Assembly (NCBI RefSeq): GCF_900169715.1
Contig: NZ_LT835158.1
Coordinates: 1 to 39,040 of the forward strand
Direction of reading: 5' to 3'
Origin: Kocuria massiliensis
Lineage (GTDB): Bacteria; Actinomycetota; Actinomycetes; Actinomycetales; Micrococcaceae
DNA length: 39,040 nucleotides
The notes under the pieces were generated by a model. The model was given only the letters and a program-made list of their open reading frames with translations, had not been told where the DNA came from and made no database searches. Of the stretch, positions 29,737 to 37,134 are shown piece by piece (position 1 is the first letter of the stretch; each line of letters opens with the position of its first letter). Position numbers and translations under genes: made by a program.

Positions 29737-30444
29737 TTACGGCCCCCAAGAAATGAACTGCGACTGGTCTTCGACCTGGCGGACGCTGGTATCCAGGCCC
29801 TCGGGAACAATCAGCTTCCACTGTCCGTCATCCCACTTCAGGGAAATGGACATCTCGGCTTTCTTGCCGTTGGAGCCTGCCGAGACCAGCAATCTCAAAT
29901 CGGCTTGATCATCCTTGTAATTGATGAACTTGTACCCGCGCAGATCGAAAATCTCGCCGCTGGGACCATCCTGGTCCATCTGGCTCAACGCCTTATCGCG
30001 GGCCGGTGATGCGACAGCCATATCTTGCAGGTAGGTCCGTGCCGTGGCCTGGTCGTTGAGCTGGATAGCTGACCAATAGGAGGCATTCAGAGCACCAGCC
30101 GGTGAATGCTGAAAGCATTCCCTCAGCGGCTGATCGGTCTTCGGGCCAGCCTTGTCCGACTTCGGCCCAACCCACCCTGATGCGGTGGTGATCCACTCGG
30201 TATCGGAGGGAGCATCCTTCATCACGGCTTTACTATCGGAGGAACCGGCATCACAGGAGCCTGCATTGCCGGAGGCCGAAGCACTGGCCGTTGAGCTACT
30301 TGATTCGGTGGCGGCTTGGTTCTTTTTGTTCCCGTTGGGCCACAAGACGACAACCAGCGCGATGACCAGAACCGCGATGATTGCTCCCGCTACCCACAGC
30401 GCCCATGTTTTCAAGGAACCCTGCTTCTGTGCGTCGTTTGCCAT
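29737..30444 (-). CDS. Bitopic VirB8-like or related channel protein
   Basis: This is a 235-residue protein with one N-terminal membrane span (about residues 14-34), a Ser/Ala-rich linker with a Cys pair region, and an extracellular domain of about 160 residues ending GYKFINYKDDQADLRLLVSAGSNGKKAEMSISLKWDDGQWKLIVPEG. A late strand-rich part of this kind resembles NTF2-like VirB8/TcpC domains, which assemble between membrane and wall. The location between the VirB2-like and VirB6-like genes supports this. The family name is inferred, not certain. Confidence 0.72.
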   Translation of the reverse strand: MANDAQKQGSLKTWALWVAGAIIAVLVIALVVVLWPNGNKKNQAATESSSSTASASASGNAGSCDAGSSDSKAVMKDAPSDTEWITTASGWVGPKSDKAGPKTDQPLRECFQHSPAGALNASYWSAIQLNDQATARTYLQDMAVASPARDKALSQMDQDGPSGEIFDLRGYKFINYKDDQADLRLLVSAGSNGKKAEMSISLKWDDGQWKLIVPEGLDTSVRQVEDQSQFISWGP

Positions 30445-30488
30445 GGGTCAGTCTCTCCAATCCGTGGTGGTTGCGTCTGCGAATGCGA

Positions 30489-30791
30489 TTAGATGAACAT
30501 CCGGACGACCTGGGCTGCAATCGTTGCCAGGATGCAGCCCACGATGGTCAGGCCCAAGGCCATTCCGTGCTCCTGCGGTCGACCCCGCTGGTTGTCGATT
30601 GCCAGCTTTCCGCCGATGATGATGATTCCCAGCACGCCCAGAGCGGTCACGATCCAGACAGCCCACTTCAGGACAATGGTGAACTTCTCCGAGCCAGGGG
30701 GTGCCTCTCCCTGACCCGGGTCCGGTACATCGGCCAGCAGTGCCCCGGCGTGTTGGGTGAGGTCCACCGCTCCTGCGATCAAATCAAGCAT
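30489..30791 (-). CDS. VirB2-like two-helix membrane protein
   Basis: This 100-residue protein has an amphipathic start (MLDLIAGAVDLTQHAGALLADVPDPGQGEAPPGSEKF) and two hydrophobic helices (about 42-62 and 77-97), joined by a short polar loop (AIDNQRGRPQEH). That is the layout of VirB2-like pilin or channel subunits. ATG 30791 lies inside the end of the DUF6668 gene (8-base overlap), showing translational coupling. A longer open frame upstream lies wholly in the neighbour and is not used. Confidence 0.8.
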   Translation of the reverse strand: MLDLIAGAVDLTQHAGALLADVPDPGQGEAPPGSEKFTIVLKWAVWIVTALGVLGIIIIGGKLAIDNQRGRPQEHGMALGLTIVGCILATIAAQVVRMFI

Positions 30792-31395
30792 CTCTCTGGG
30801 CTCCGTTCTCAGGCGTGCGTGCCTGCAATCGTGTAATGAGTTTTGTGATGGGCCTGGGCGAGGGGACCGCATCGGCGTCGATTTCGACGCGTAGGTCTTC
30901 CACCCAAGGCACTCTCAGTATTTCCGGGACGAGCCCGGAAAGTCTGGTGATTTCCTCGCGCAGTATTCGTGGCAGTTTTCCGGGAGAGTCAGCTACCAGA
31001 ATCAGACCGCTGACAGCGACTGATATTTCCCCGCTGGCCCAGTCCTTGAGTGCGGATTGGGCGGCTCGAAGCCCCTTCGTATTCGTTCGGGCGACCAAGA
31101 ACACCGGGTCCTTGCTCTGTTCGGGCCACCGGTGCTCGGAATTCGCCCCTTCGCGTGACCATCCGGTCACCGTTGAAGCGCCCGAGCCGCCGTGGACTCC
31201 GATGAACCACGCGAGGGTGCTTACATCGCTGGCGTCGAACCGACCCAACTGGTTGGCTCGGTCGACTGGTTGTACCCCACGGAGACGATGTGGTCTCTGC
31301 TGCACCACGGGATCAATGGTCTCAATGTCTTCCTCTTCGACGTCGTGTTCCGTCTCGAGCTGCTCATCGAGTAGATCCCAAGGGTTTTCAGCCAC
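30784..31395 (-). CDS. DUF6668-type P-loop-like protein, first gene of the secretion operon
   Basis: This 203-residue cytoplasmic protein has an acidic N-terminus (residues 1-30) and then WFIGVHGGSGASTVTGWSREG, which resembles a ParA-type Walker A in which the usual Lys-Thr is replaced (GGSGAST). It continues with VFLVARTNTKGLRAAQSALKDW and SGLILVADSPGKLPRIL. Proteins of this type precede the VirB2-like gene in actinomycete conjugation operons. The altered loop suggests weak or absent ATP hydrolysis. GGAGGTGG precedes the start, and a near-consensus promoter lies upstream. Confidence 0.78.
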   Translation of the reverse strand: MAENPWDLLDEQLETEHDVEEEDIETIDPVVQQRPHRLRGVQPVDRANQLGRFDASDVSTLAWFIGVHGGSGASTVTGWSREGANSEHRWPEQSKDPVFLVARTNTKGLRAAQSALKDWASGEISVAVSGLILVADSPGKLPRILREEITRLSGLVPEILRVPWVEDLRVEIDADAVPSPRPITKLITRLQARTPENGAQRDA

Positions 31396-31438
31396 GTTGC
31401 CACCTCCTCTTACCGGCTTATACGTGTGCCGTGAGACA

Positions 31439-31469
31439 ATTATACGCAGGAGTCACTCTGTGTTGTCAA
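31439..31469 (-). promoter_or_regulatory. Promoter of the leftward secretion operon
   Basis: On the minus strand, TTGACA (31469-31464) and TATAAT (31444-31439) are both full consensus hexamers, 19 bases apart and about 45 bases before the DUF6668 start. The spacer is two bases longer than ideal, which may make it depend on an activator of the MerR type. A MerR/AlpA-like HTH gene is divergently encoded next to it. Confidence 0.65.
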
Positions 31470-31479
31470 CGGATTCTAC

Positions 31480-31509
31480 GTGACAAACGGATTTGATTAT
31501 GTCTATAGT
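31480..31509 (+). promoter_or_regulatory. Possible promoter of the rightward envelope operon
   Basis: GTGACA (31480-31485) and TATAGT (31504-31509), 18 bases apart, lie about 22 bases before the HTH start at 31531. The two divergent promoters almost touch, so one regulator could control both operons. Confidence 0.45.
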
Positions 31510-31530
31510 TGCATTATGGAAGGATGATCG

Positions 31531-31812
31531 ATGAGCCAGCAACCGGACCCGAGGATCGAGGAGCTGTTTCAGGGACAGGGCAAGACCATGAAGATCGGCG
31601 CCGTTGCCGACATCTTCGACACCACGCCCCAGACCATTCGGCGCCTCATTGCCGCCGGGGCTCTCACGGCCTACAGACCAGGGCGGGACTACCTGTTCCT
31701 AACGGAGGATGTGCGGGAGCTGTTCTACAGCAGCCGGGTCGACCCGGAGACACTGGCCGAGGCCCATGAAGCCCACCATGCCGAGGGCAAGAAGCCCACC
31801 AAGGAGGACTAA
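31531..31812 (+). CDS. Excisionase-type HTH protein between the two transfer operons
   Basis: This is a 93-residue protein. The central helix-turn-helix is KIGAVADIFDTTPQTIRRLIAAGALTAYRPGRDYLFLTEDVRELFYSS, the MerR/excisionase-like HTH with wing. The charged C-terminus is HEAHHAEGKKPTKED. It is more distant from the three AlpA-like proteins at 10316, 11736 and 15974. GGAAGGATG precedes the start. It sits beside divergent promoters for the secretion and envelope operons and is the natural candidate to regulate both. Confidence 0.8.
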   Translation: MSQQPDPRIEELFQGQGKTMKIGAVADIFDTTPQTIRRLIAAGALTAYRPGRDYLFLTEDVRELFYSSRVDPETLAEAHEAHHAEGKKPTKED

Positions 31813-31818
31813 GCGAGA

Positions 31819-32919
31819 ATGCAGCAGGCATCGTCTGGATGGAAGGTTGTTCTGGCCGGACTCTGTCTCCTGCTCGTGGCTCTGCTTGCACTGCCCCTGT
31901 TCGGCTCTGATGAAGACAAGAAAGCCGACGCCTCCGACTGCACCCCCGAAGTCAGCAAGGAAGGCGATGACGGCAACACAGTCAATGTGCCCAGCGAATA
32001 CAAGGAGGACGTACAGAAGGCAGCCAAAGAAGCGGGACTGCCCGAAGAAATCATTGCGGCTCAGATCAATCAGGAGTCGAAGTGGGACCCCGAAGCCGGA
32101 AGCTCTGTCGGAGCCCAAGGCATCGCCCAATTCATGCCCGATACGTGGAAAACCTACGGTCAAGGTGGAAACATCCATGACCCGCACGATGGCATCGCAG
32201 CACTCGGACGATACATGAAGGACCTGAAAGAACAGGTCAAGGACGTTGCAGGCGACGATGCCAACGAGGCCGCAAAGCTGACGTTGGCCGCTTACAATGC
32301 GGGTCCAGGAGCTGTGACCAGCAATCACGGCATCCCACCATTTCCCGAGACCAAAGACTACGTCGAAAAAATCACTGGCGGAGCCCAAATGAAGTTCACC
32401 GATGATTGCAAAGCACCTAACGGAGCCAAAGCCTGGGACGGCGACCTCGGCGACGGTGAGTGGACCGTGCCCCTCCCTGATGCGCAAGTCACCAGCGGTT
32501 TCGGACCGCGCAATGTGCCTGGCCTGCCGGCCTGGGCACAACAGCACGTCGGAGTGGACTTCGTGGATGATTCCGGGCACGGGAAGATCATCGCTCCCAC
32601 GGATCTGAAGATCACCGGCATCTACCGCACGGACGGTTGCCTGCTCGGGACGATGACCGGAGAACCCAAATTCCGGTTTGCCTTCTGTCACATGGATTCC
32701 TTCGACGTCGAAGCCGGTGCAGAGGTCAAGCGTGGCGACGTCGTTGGACAAGAAGGCAACCATGCCGAATCAGTCGGCGGTGGAGTAATCAACCACCTTC
32801 ACTTCGAAATCCACAAACCGGGCGCGGACTATACCGATTCATCGTTCAATCCTTACGACGGTAGTGCCATAGACCCGGAGCCGATTCTGAAGGAGAAAGG
32901 CGCATGGGCAACCAAATGA
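31819..32919 (+). CDS. VirB1-like peptidoglycan hydrolase: lytic transglycosylase plus M23 peptidase
   Basis: This is a 366-residue protein with an N-terminal membrane anchor or signal (about residues 9-28). An SLT domain follows: QINQESKWDPEAGSSVGAQGIAQFMPDTW with catalytic Glu86, then LTLAAYNAGPGAV. The C-terminal LytM/M23 domain reads VTSGFGPR..., HVGVDF with His243 and Asp247, FCHMDS with His291, and INHLHFEIHKP with HxH at 326-328. All expected metal ligands are present, so both enzymes should be active. It would cut glycan strands and peptide bridges to let the conjugation channel cross the wall. It is the second gene of the rightward operon, 6 bases after the HTH gene. Confidence 0.93.
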   Translation: MQQASSGWKVVLAGLCLLLVALLALPLFGSDEDKKADASDCTPEVSKEGDDGNTVNVPSEYKEDVQKAAKEAGLPEEIIAAQINQESKWDPEAGSSVGAQGIAQFMPDTWKTYGQGGNIHDPHDGIAALGRYMKDLKEQVKDVAGDDANEAAKLTLAAYNAGPGAVTSNHGIPPFPETKDYVEKITGGAQMKFTDDCKAPNGAKAWDGDLGDGEWTVPLPDAQVTSGFGPRNVPGLPAWAQQHVGVDFVDDSGHGKIIAPTDLKITGIYRTDGCLLGTMTGEPKFRFAFCHMDSFDVEAGAEVKRGDVVGQEGNHAESVGGGVINHLHFEIHKPGADYTDSSFNPYDGSAIDPEPILKEKGAWATK

Positions 32920-33512
32920 GAACCCGAAACATCCTGCTGGCAACCAGCCTGGCCTTCGTTGCAACAACCGCACTGAGCAGCTGCGGGTCAGAGGACGAAC
33001 CAGCATCTCAGTCATCCAGTAGCTCCACCCCGAGTCAGGCGACGTCATCATCTTCATCTGCAACGCCTGCTTCGTGCATGGACCCCTCGGTCGCCGACCG
33101 CTCCGACCCATCGGCGCTCGGAGCCGATTACCTGTCGATTGCCTGGTGCTGGAACCCTGCCGAAGATGACTCCCCCACCAGTACGACGCTGAGGGCAAAG
33201 CCTCTGATGAGCCCTGAATGGGCTGACCAACAAGTCAAGCCCCAGCGCAACTCGATGCAGGCTGACTGGAACGAGGCCCGGACTCATCACCGGGTCGCCG
33301 TGCCCACCGTGGCACCGGCCCGCGGTGATGCATCCGATGATGTCGGTGATGACAAAGCGATCCGCGCCTACAAGGTCGACTGGACCTGGCAGGGCGCGGA
33401 TGCAACTCAGCATCCGGGCGGCACAGCCAATGTCACCGTGTATATGGAAAAGCACGGTCAGGACTGGACCGTCGTCGGTGCCCAAACCACCACCATGGAT
33501 CAGGACGGATAG
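32904..33512 (+). CDS. Lipoprotein of the transfer envelope operon
   Basis: This 202-residue protein starts at ATG 32904 with GGAG 8 bases upstream and overlaps the hydrolase gene by 16 bases. ATG 32916 gives a cleaner signal peptide, MRTRNILLATSLAFVATTALSSC, with lipobox LSSC. A Ser/Thr-rich linker follows, then an extracellular domain ending VDWTWQGADATQHPGGTANVTVYMEKHGQDWTVVGAQTTTM. That strand-rich ending resembles NTF2-like domains and that of the 29737-30444 protein in general form. It is probably a surface component of the mating apparatus. The family is not recognised. Confidence 0.75.
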   Translation: MGNQMRTRNILLATSLAFVATTALSSCGSEDEPASQSSSSSTPSQATSSSSSATPASCMDPSVADRSDPSALGADYLSIAWCWNPAEDDSPTSTTLRAKPLMSPEWADQQVKPQRNSMQADWNEARTHHRVAVPTVAPARGDASDDVGDDKAIRAYKVDWTWQGADATQHPGGTANVTVYMEKHGQDWTVVGAQTTTMDQDG

Positions 33513-33514
33513 TC

Positions 33515-34918
33515 ATGACCGACCGACAGCCACTGGATTTTCCCCGAATCACGGCCATCGCCCACGGCGAGGGTCGGGTCGATGTCACCATTAACGGGGT
33601 CACCCACGTCCACGAGCATGATGACAATGCCCAGGCCGTCCAAGCAGCCATGAACGACATCGCCAAAGCCGCCCAAGACGTCGACCGGCCCGTGAAAGTC
33701 ACCGCCCAATTCGGACTGACTGCACGAGATATGGTCGTCGACGTCGACGGTACCCGTCGAGACGTCACCGAGGACTACGGCACCGCCCGCCAGCCCTGGT
33801 ACAAGCGCACCCGCGTCCTCATCGCCTTAATCCTTGTTGGTCTCGTCCTGATCGCGGCCACCATCGCAATATCCGTGGCGGCCACGCACGCGAAACGGGC
33901 TGATAACAGCTCACCGTCACCATCTCGGACCACCCAGACTCTAGATTCAGCCCTTGCGTCCGGGACCAAACCAGCTGTCAGCCTCGACACTGGCTATACC
34001 GCTTATCAGACCGAAGACAACAGCTTCGAGGTCGTTGAGACCTCGACCGGCAAGCAGAAAACCTCCGACGCCCTGGCAGACGACGAATCAGACGAAGAGT
34101 CCACGGCAGCAGAGATCCTGCCCAACAAGGACGACGGATTCCTGGTCGTGACAGGTAACCAGTACCGTCTGTGGACCCCGAACGATGGGCTCTCTGCTAC
34201 TCGCTCATTCAACCCGGATCAGCAGCTGGTGGTCACCCGGCAGGCACAGAACTACCTCATTCCCAAGGAAACCTCGTCTCGACCAGACCGGATTCAGTAC
34301 ATCCAAGACCAGACCACCAAGACCTTCGAGCCGCCCGCCGAAAAATCGTCCTTCCTGGGAATCCACGATGACAAGGCACTTTGGGCTCATCTAAATAAGG
34401 ATGAACCAGAAGTCATCTCGGCCACAGATAAAGAGACGAAGGGCAAGAAGCAAAAACTGGCCAAGCCCACCAAGGATGCCAAATTATCCCAATGGATCGG
34501 GATCAACAGCCATGGCGAGGTTCTGACGATTTGGAACGCCGATGGCGCTGACATGCTTGCCATCCAGGCAGCTGATTCTGACAAAATTTCCCACACTGTC
34601 CCTGTCAATCTCCCTGACGGGGCGACCAAGGCTCTCGACTCGAGCGCCACCTCAGCGATCCTTGGCGACCAAGTCATCGACGCGCACTCTGGCAAAGCCA
34701 GCGACGTAGACATTGAAACCGCCAACGATGCCGAGCCACGCATCCATGGATTCAGCTCACATCGAGACAAATCACCCGTGTGGATAGATACTGACCACGG
34801 AGTATCTAACGTGCCCTCCGAACTGACCAAAACTTACGCGCGTGCCACCGAAAACGGCGGCACGTGGGTGGGAACCACATCAAGTAACCACATCACGCTC
34901 GATCCTGAAAGGAACTAG
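33515..34918 (+). CDS. Bitopic surface protein, possibly beta-propeller-like
   Basis: This is a 467-residue protein. Residues 1-100 are a cytoplasmic domain (ITAIAHGEGRVDVTINGVTHVHEHDDNAQAVQAAMNDIAKAAQDVDRPVKVTAQF). One membrane span (101-123) follows, then a 340-residue extracellular part with repeated short strand segments such as VVTGNQYRLWTPNDGL, LWAHLNKDEPEVISATDKET, and VLTIWNADGADMLAIQAADS. These suggest, without proving, a beta-propeller. It begins 2 bases after the lipoprotein gene. No family is recognised. An inside domain coupled to an outside domain suggests a structural part of the transfer apparatus. Confidence 0.72.
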   Translation: MTDRQPLDFPRITAIAHGEGRVDVTINGVTHVHEHDDNAQAVQAAMNDIAKAAQDVDRPVKVTAQFGLTARDMVVDVDGTRRDVTEDYGTARQPWYKRTRVLIALILVGLVLIAATIAISVAATHAKRADNSSPSPSRTTQTLDSALASGTKPAVSLDTGYTAYQTEDNSFEVVETSTGKQKTSDALADDESDEESTAAEILPNKDDGFLVVTGNQYRLWTPNDGLSATRSFNPDQQLVVTRQAQNYLIPKETSSRPDRIQYIQDQTTKTFEPPAEKSSFLGIHDDKALWAHLNKDEPEVISATDKETKGKKQKLAKPTKDAKLSQWIGINSHGEVLTIWNADGADMLAIQAADSDKISHTVPVNLPDGATKALDSSATSAILGDQVIDAHSGKASDVDIETANDAEPRIHGFSSHRDKSPVWIDTDHGVSNVPSELTKTYARATENGGTWVGTTSSNHITLDPERN

Positions 34919-34920
34919 TC

Positions 34921-35928
34921 ATGAGCGCCAAGAAAACGACTTCATATGCAGCAGTTACAGCCCTGGCTGCAACCTTGCTGGCCCCGGCAGCAGCACATGC
35001 CGCCGAACCGGCACAGCTGACCCCAATCCACAATGTGGCCCAAGCCGATACCCCGGTCGACCCCGGTAACGATTCGGGCTCGAACGGCAACGGCGGGTCT
35101 ACGGGTAACGACTCCGGCAACACCGGAGATGATTCCACCGGAGGCAACGGCTCCAACCCCGGAAATAACGGGGCCGGAAACAACCCCGGCTCCGGTGATA
35201 CCCCGGTCGACCCCGGTAACGATTCCGGCTCGAACGGCAACGACGGCTCTACGGGTAACGACTCCGGCAACACCGGAGACGATTCCTCCACGGGAGACAC
35301 CCCGGTCGATCCGGGAACGGGCGATGACTCCACCGGAGGCAACGGCACCAACCCCGGAAATAACGGGGCCGGAAACAACCCCGGCTCCGGTGATACCCCG
35401 GTCGACCCCGGTAACGATTCCGGCTCCAACCACGGCTCGAACGGTAACGGCTCCGGCTCCAACGACGGTGCAACGCCCGTTGACCTCGGTCACGGGTCCG
35501 AAACCAATCCCGGAAACGGATCAGAGCAGGCACCTGCCACCCCTCAGCCCACTGAGACTCCGCATCCTGCACCGGCAGCAGAGACCCAGGCTCCCGAGCC
35601 TGCCGTGCAGGAACCGGCTGCACAGCCGAAGGCTCAGCCTGCCGCTGAGCCCACCCCGGCCCAGGCCGCACCGGCGCAGACACCCGCCGTCCAGCAGCCG
35701 GTGGCACAGCCCGAGACCACTCAGGCAGTCCAGGCACCCGCACAGGGACAGGCCACTACCGAAGCCGCCCAGGCACCGAGTGCAGCTCAACCGCTGCACA
35801 CCGGGAATGCGGGTACAGCCGCTGACGGTCAGGCGCTGACTGTCGCAGGGTGGATCACCGCTGGTATGGCCCTGGTCGCCGCTGGTCTGGCAGGCCGGAC
35901 CTACCTCCGCCGCAAGGCCGGAAAATAA
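34921..35928 (+). CDS. Repeat-rich secreted surface protein with sortase-like C-terminus
   Basis: This is a 335-residue protein with a signal peptide (1-27, cleavage after AHA). The Asp/Asn/Gly/Ser-rich repeat region is built on DTPVDPGNDSGSNG and GGNGSNPGNNGAGNNPGSG. A Pro/Ala/Gln-rich wall-spanning region follows, then LHTG (about residue 292), a hydrophobic helix (about 307-326) and the basic end RTYLRRKAGK. That is the layout of a sortase substrate, but the motif reads P-L-H-T-G in place of L-P-x-T-G. The next gene encodes a sortase, which is probably its dedicated enzyme. It may be an adhesin or pilin-like surface factor for mating contact. Confidence 0.82.
   Translation: MSAKKTTSYAAVTALAATLLAPAAAHAAEPAQLTPIHNVAQADTPVDPGNDSGSNGNGGSTGNDSGNTGDDSTGGNGSNPGNNGAGNNPGSGDTPVDPGNDSGSNGNDGSTGNDSGNTGDDSSTGDTPVDPGTGDDSTGGNGTNPGNNGAGNNPGSGDTPVDPGNDSGSNHGSNGNGSGSNDGATPVDLGHGSETNPGNGSEQAPATPQPTETPHPAPAAETQAPEPAVQEPAAQPKAQPAAEPTPAQAAPAQTPAVQQPVAQPETTQAVQAPAQGQATTEAAQAPSAAQPLHTGNAGTAADGQALTVAGWITAGMALVAAGLAGRTYLRRKAGK
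35049..35440. repeat. Internal direct repeats in the surface-protein gene
   Basis: A unit beginning GATACCCCGGTCGACCCCGG occurs near 35049, 35198 and 35393. The stretch from about 35139 to 35235 is repeated almost base for base from about 35332 to 35435. Such long in-frame repeats can expand or contract by recombination and change protein length. Confidence 0.85.
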
Positions 35929-35937
35929 GCCACGGCC

Positions 35938-36747
35938 ATGACAACCAGACGCCACCGTCAGGGCACCCGGACCCGATGGGCCGCAATAGCGGCCCTGGTC
36001 CTGGCTGTCCTGGCGGTGGTCCTCCTTCTTTTAGGACTCCTCGCCAGTCGCGGCGGGCTCCCCTACTGGATGACCCACCCCTTCGACCACTCCGAGACCA
36101 CCACAGGACAGAACGGGCAAGCCGTCCACCAGCAGGACGGCAAAGTCGGACTCACCGATAACAACGAAAAGTACGCGCCGACACCGGCCAAGTCATACAG
36201 AAACGCTCAATGCTCTCTGGCCCCTGAACACCAGGCCCAGCCAGGCCCGGACCAGTGGGAGATTCCGGCCCTGGGCCAGTCCGCGCCGCTACAGTCGGCC
36301 CAGCCGACCTCGTCCGGGTCAGTGGCCCTGCCGGATGCACCGGCAGGGATCGTCTACGGACCAGCCGCTCCCCTGGATGCATCCACAGGCACGACACTGC
36401 TGGCTGGCCACGTAGATCACGGTCCCGGAGACCTCTCCCGGAAGGGTGGAGAACTCTCCCCCTGGGGGCACTTGCACGAGCTGAACCCCTGCGCCCACGT
36501 CTACGCCACCGGCCCCGGCGGTGACGTCCACGAATTCGTGGTCACAGACCTCTATACCGTCGATCAGGACAAACTCACCGACGAAACCGAGTTGTTCGAA
36601 GCGACGGGGAAACGACAGCTGGCGATGGTCACCTGCTCGGGACCCACCGTCAACGACGCCGGAGGAGCCTTCCAGTTCAACTACCAGTCGAACCTCGTCG
36701 TGAAGGCTACGCCAGTGAACAGTGACGACACGCCGGAAGGAAGATAA
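35938..36747 (+). CDS. Class F-like sortase
   Basis: This is a 269-residue protein. It has an N-terminal membrane anchor (about 14-36), a linker, and a sortase barrel with TLLAGHVDH (catalytic His158) and LAMVTCSGP (catalytic Cys233). The late segment FQFNYQSNLVVKA occupies the place of Y-x-D-N-V-V-V in class F relatives; I see no clear catalytic Arg there (Gln250). The enzyme would attach the neighbouring LHTG surface protein to the wall. It starts 9 bases after that gene, without a strong ribosome site. Either the Arg is supplied elsewhere or this is a diverged enzyme. Confidence 0.82.
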   Translation: MTTRRHRQGTRTRWAAIAALVLAVLAVVLLLLGLLASRGGLPYWMTHPFDHSETTTGQNGQAVHQQDGKVGLTDNNEKYAPTPAKSYRNAQCSLAPEHQAQPGPDQWEIPALGQSAPLQSAQPTSSGSVALPDAPAGIVYGPAAPLDASTGTTLLAGHVDHGPGDLSRKGGELSPWGHLHELNPCAHVYATGPGGDVHEFVVTDLYTVDQDKLTDETELFEATGKRQLAMVTCSGPTVNDAGGAFQFNYQSNLVVKATPVNSDDTPEGR

Positions 36748-36765
36748 AAGGACATGCTTTTAAGT

Positions 36766-36780
36766 TATGATCGGGATCAT
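36766..36780 (+). promoter_or_regulatory. Operator palindrome overlapping -10 box and start codon
   Basis: ATGATC (36767-36772) and GATCAT (36775-36780) are perfect inverted copies with a GG centre. TATGAT at 36766-36771 is a good -10 box, placing the transcript start at about 36778-36779, the ATG of the next gene. The mRNA would be leaderless and self-repression direct. No clear -35 box is seen. Confidence 0.6.
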
Positions 36781-36976
36781 GCGACGCAGCCAACCACGCA
36801 CCGGCGAACCGAAGGTCAGGGGCCCACAGGTTCTGATGCCTCAGCCATTGATGGATGCTGCGCGCGCAGACGCACAGAGACACGGGCTGGCCTTCAACGC
36901 TTGGCTCACACGCCTCGCCGCACGGGAAACCGGACTGAGCGAGTACGACTTCCCGGACCCACCGAAAGACCCTTAA
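36779..36976 (+). CDS. Small ribbon-helix-helix-like protein upstream of repA, possible copy-number regulator
   Basis: This is a 65-residue protein: basic start MRRSQPRTGEPKVRG, then PQVLMPQPLMDAARADAQRHGLAFNAWLTRLAARETGL. A short strand followed by two helices, as in ribbon-helix-helix repressors, and an acidic, Pro-rich end complete it. ATG 36779 fits leaderless start from the TATGAT box; ATG 36767 would add MIGI. It stands between the sortase operon and the repA leader and is followed by a hairpin. By position it may control its own promoter and repA. The function is inferred. Confidence 0.65.
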   Translation: MRRSQPRTGEPKVRGPQVLMPQPLMDAARADAQRHGLAFNAWLTRLAARETGLSEYDFPDPPKDP

Positions 36977-36981
36977 ACAAG

Positions 36982-37062
36982 AAGTGGCCCTCACCTTCGT
37001 AAAGATGAGGACCACTTGAAGAACTTTGAATCCCGCCACGACGCCAATCTAAGCCGGGATTC
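36982..37062. ncRNA. Hairpin-rich repA leader, possible antisense-RNA control region
   Basis: There are two inverted repeats. AAGTGG-C-CCTCA (36982-36993) pairs with TGAGG-A-CCACTT (37006-37017), with further CTT/AAG pairing inside. GAATCCCG (37028-37035) pairs with CGGGATTC (37055-37062). Together with the leader peptide at 37090 this resembles replication control regions in which a small RNA governs translation of rep. The first hairpin may also terminate the upstream gene. The existence of an antisense RNA is inference. Confidence 0.5.
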
Positions 37063-37089
37063 TCAAACGACCAACAGGAGCTGATCTAT

Positions 37090-37134
37090 ATGCACAAGCC
37101 CAAGAGACAAGTCCCAAGGAGCTTCTGTGTCTAG
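37090..37134 (+). CDS. 14-residue leader peptide overlapping repA
   Basis: An AGGAG site (37076-37080) precedes ATG 37090, which encodes MHKPKRQVPRSFCV and stops at 37132-37134, 8 bases inside repA. The repA ribosome site AAGGAG (37116-37121) lies within the peptide. Ribosomes translating the peptide would uncover the repA start, as in rep genes controlled through leader peptides. The small size calls for caution, but both ribosome sites are clear. Confidence 0.55.
   Translation: MHKPKRQVPRSFCV

Noticed and set aside
31699-32763. Minus-strand frame of 354 codons opposite the VirB1-like gene
   Set aside because: It is antisense to SLT and M23 domains with all catalytic residues. A shadow.
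35049-35440. CRISPR-like repeats
   Set aside because: The repeats are in frame, of unequal length, encode Gly/Asn/Ser/Asp repeats of a surface protein, and have no cas genes nearby.
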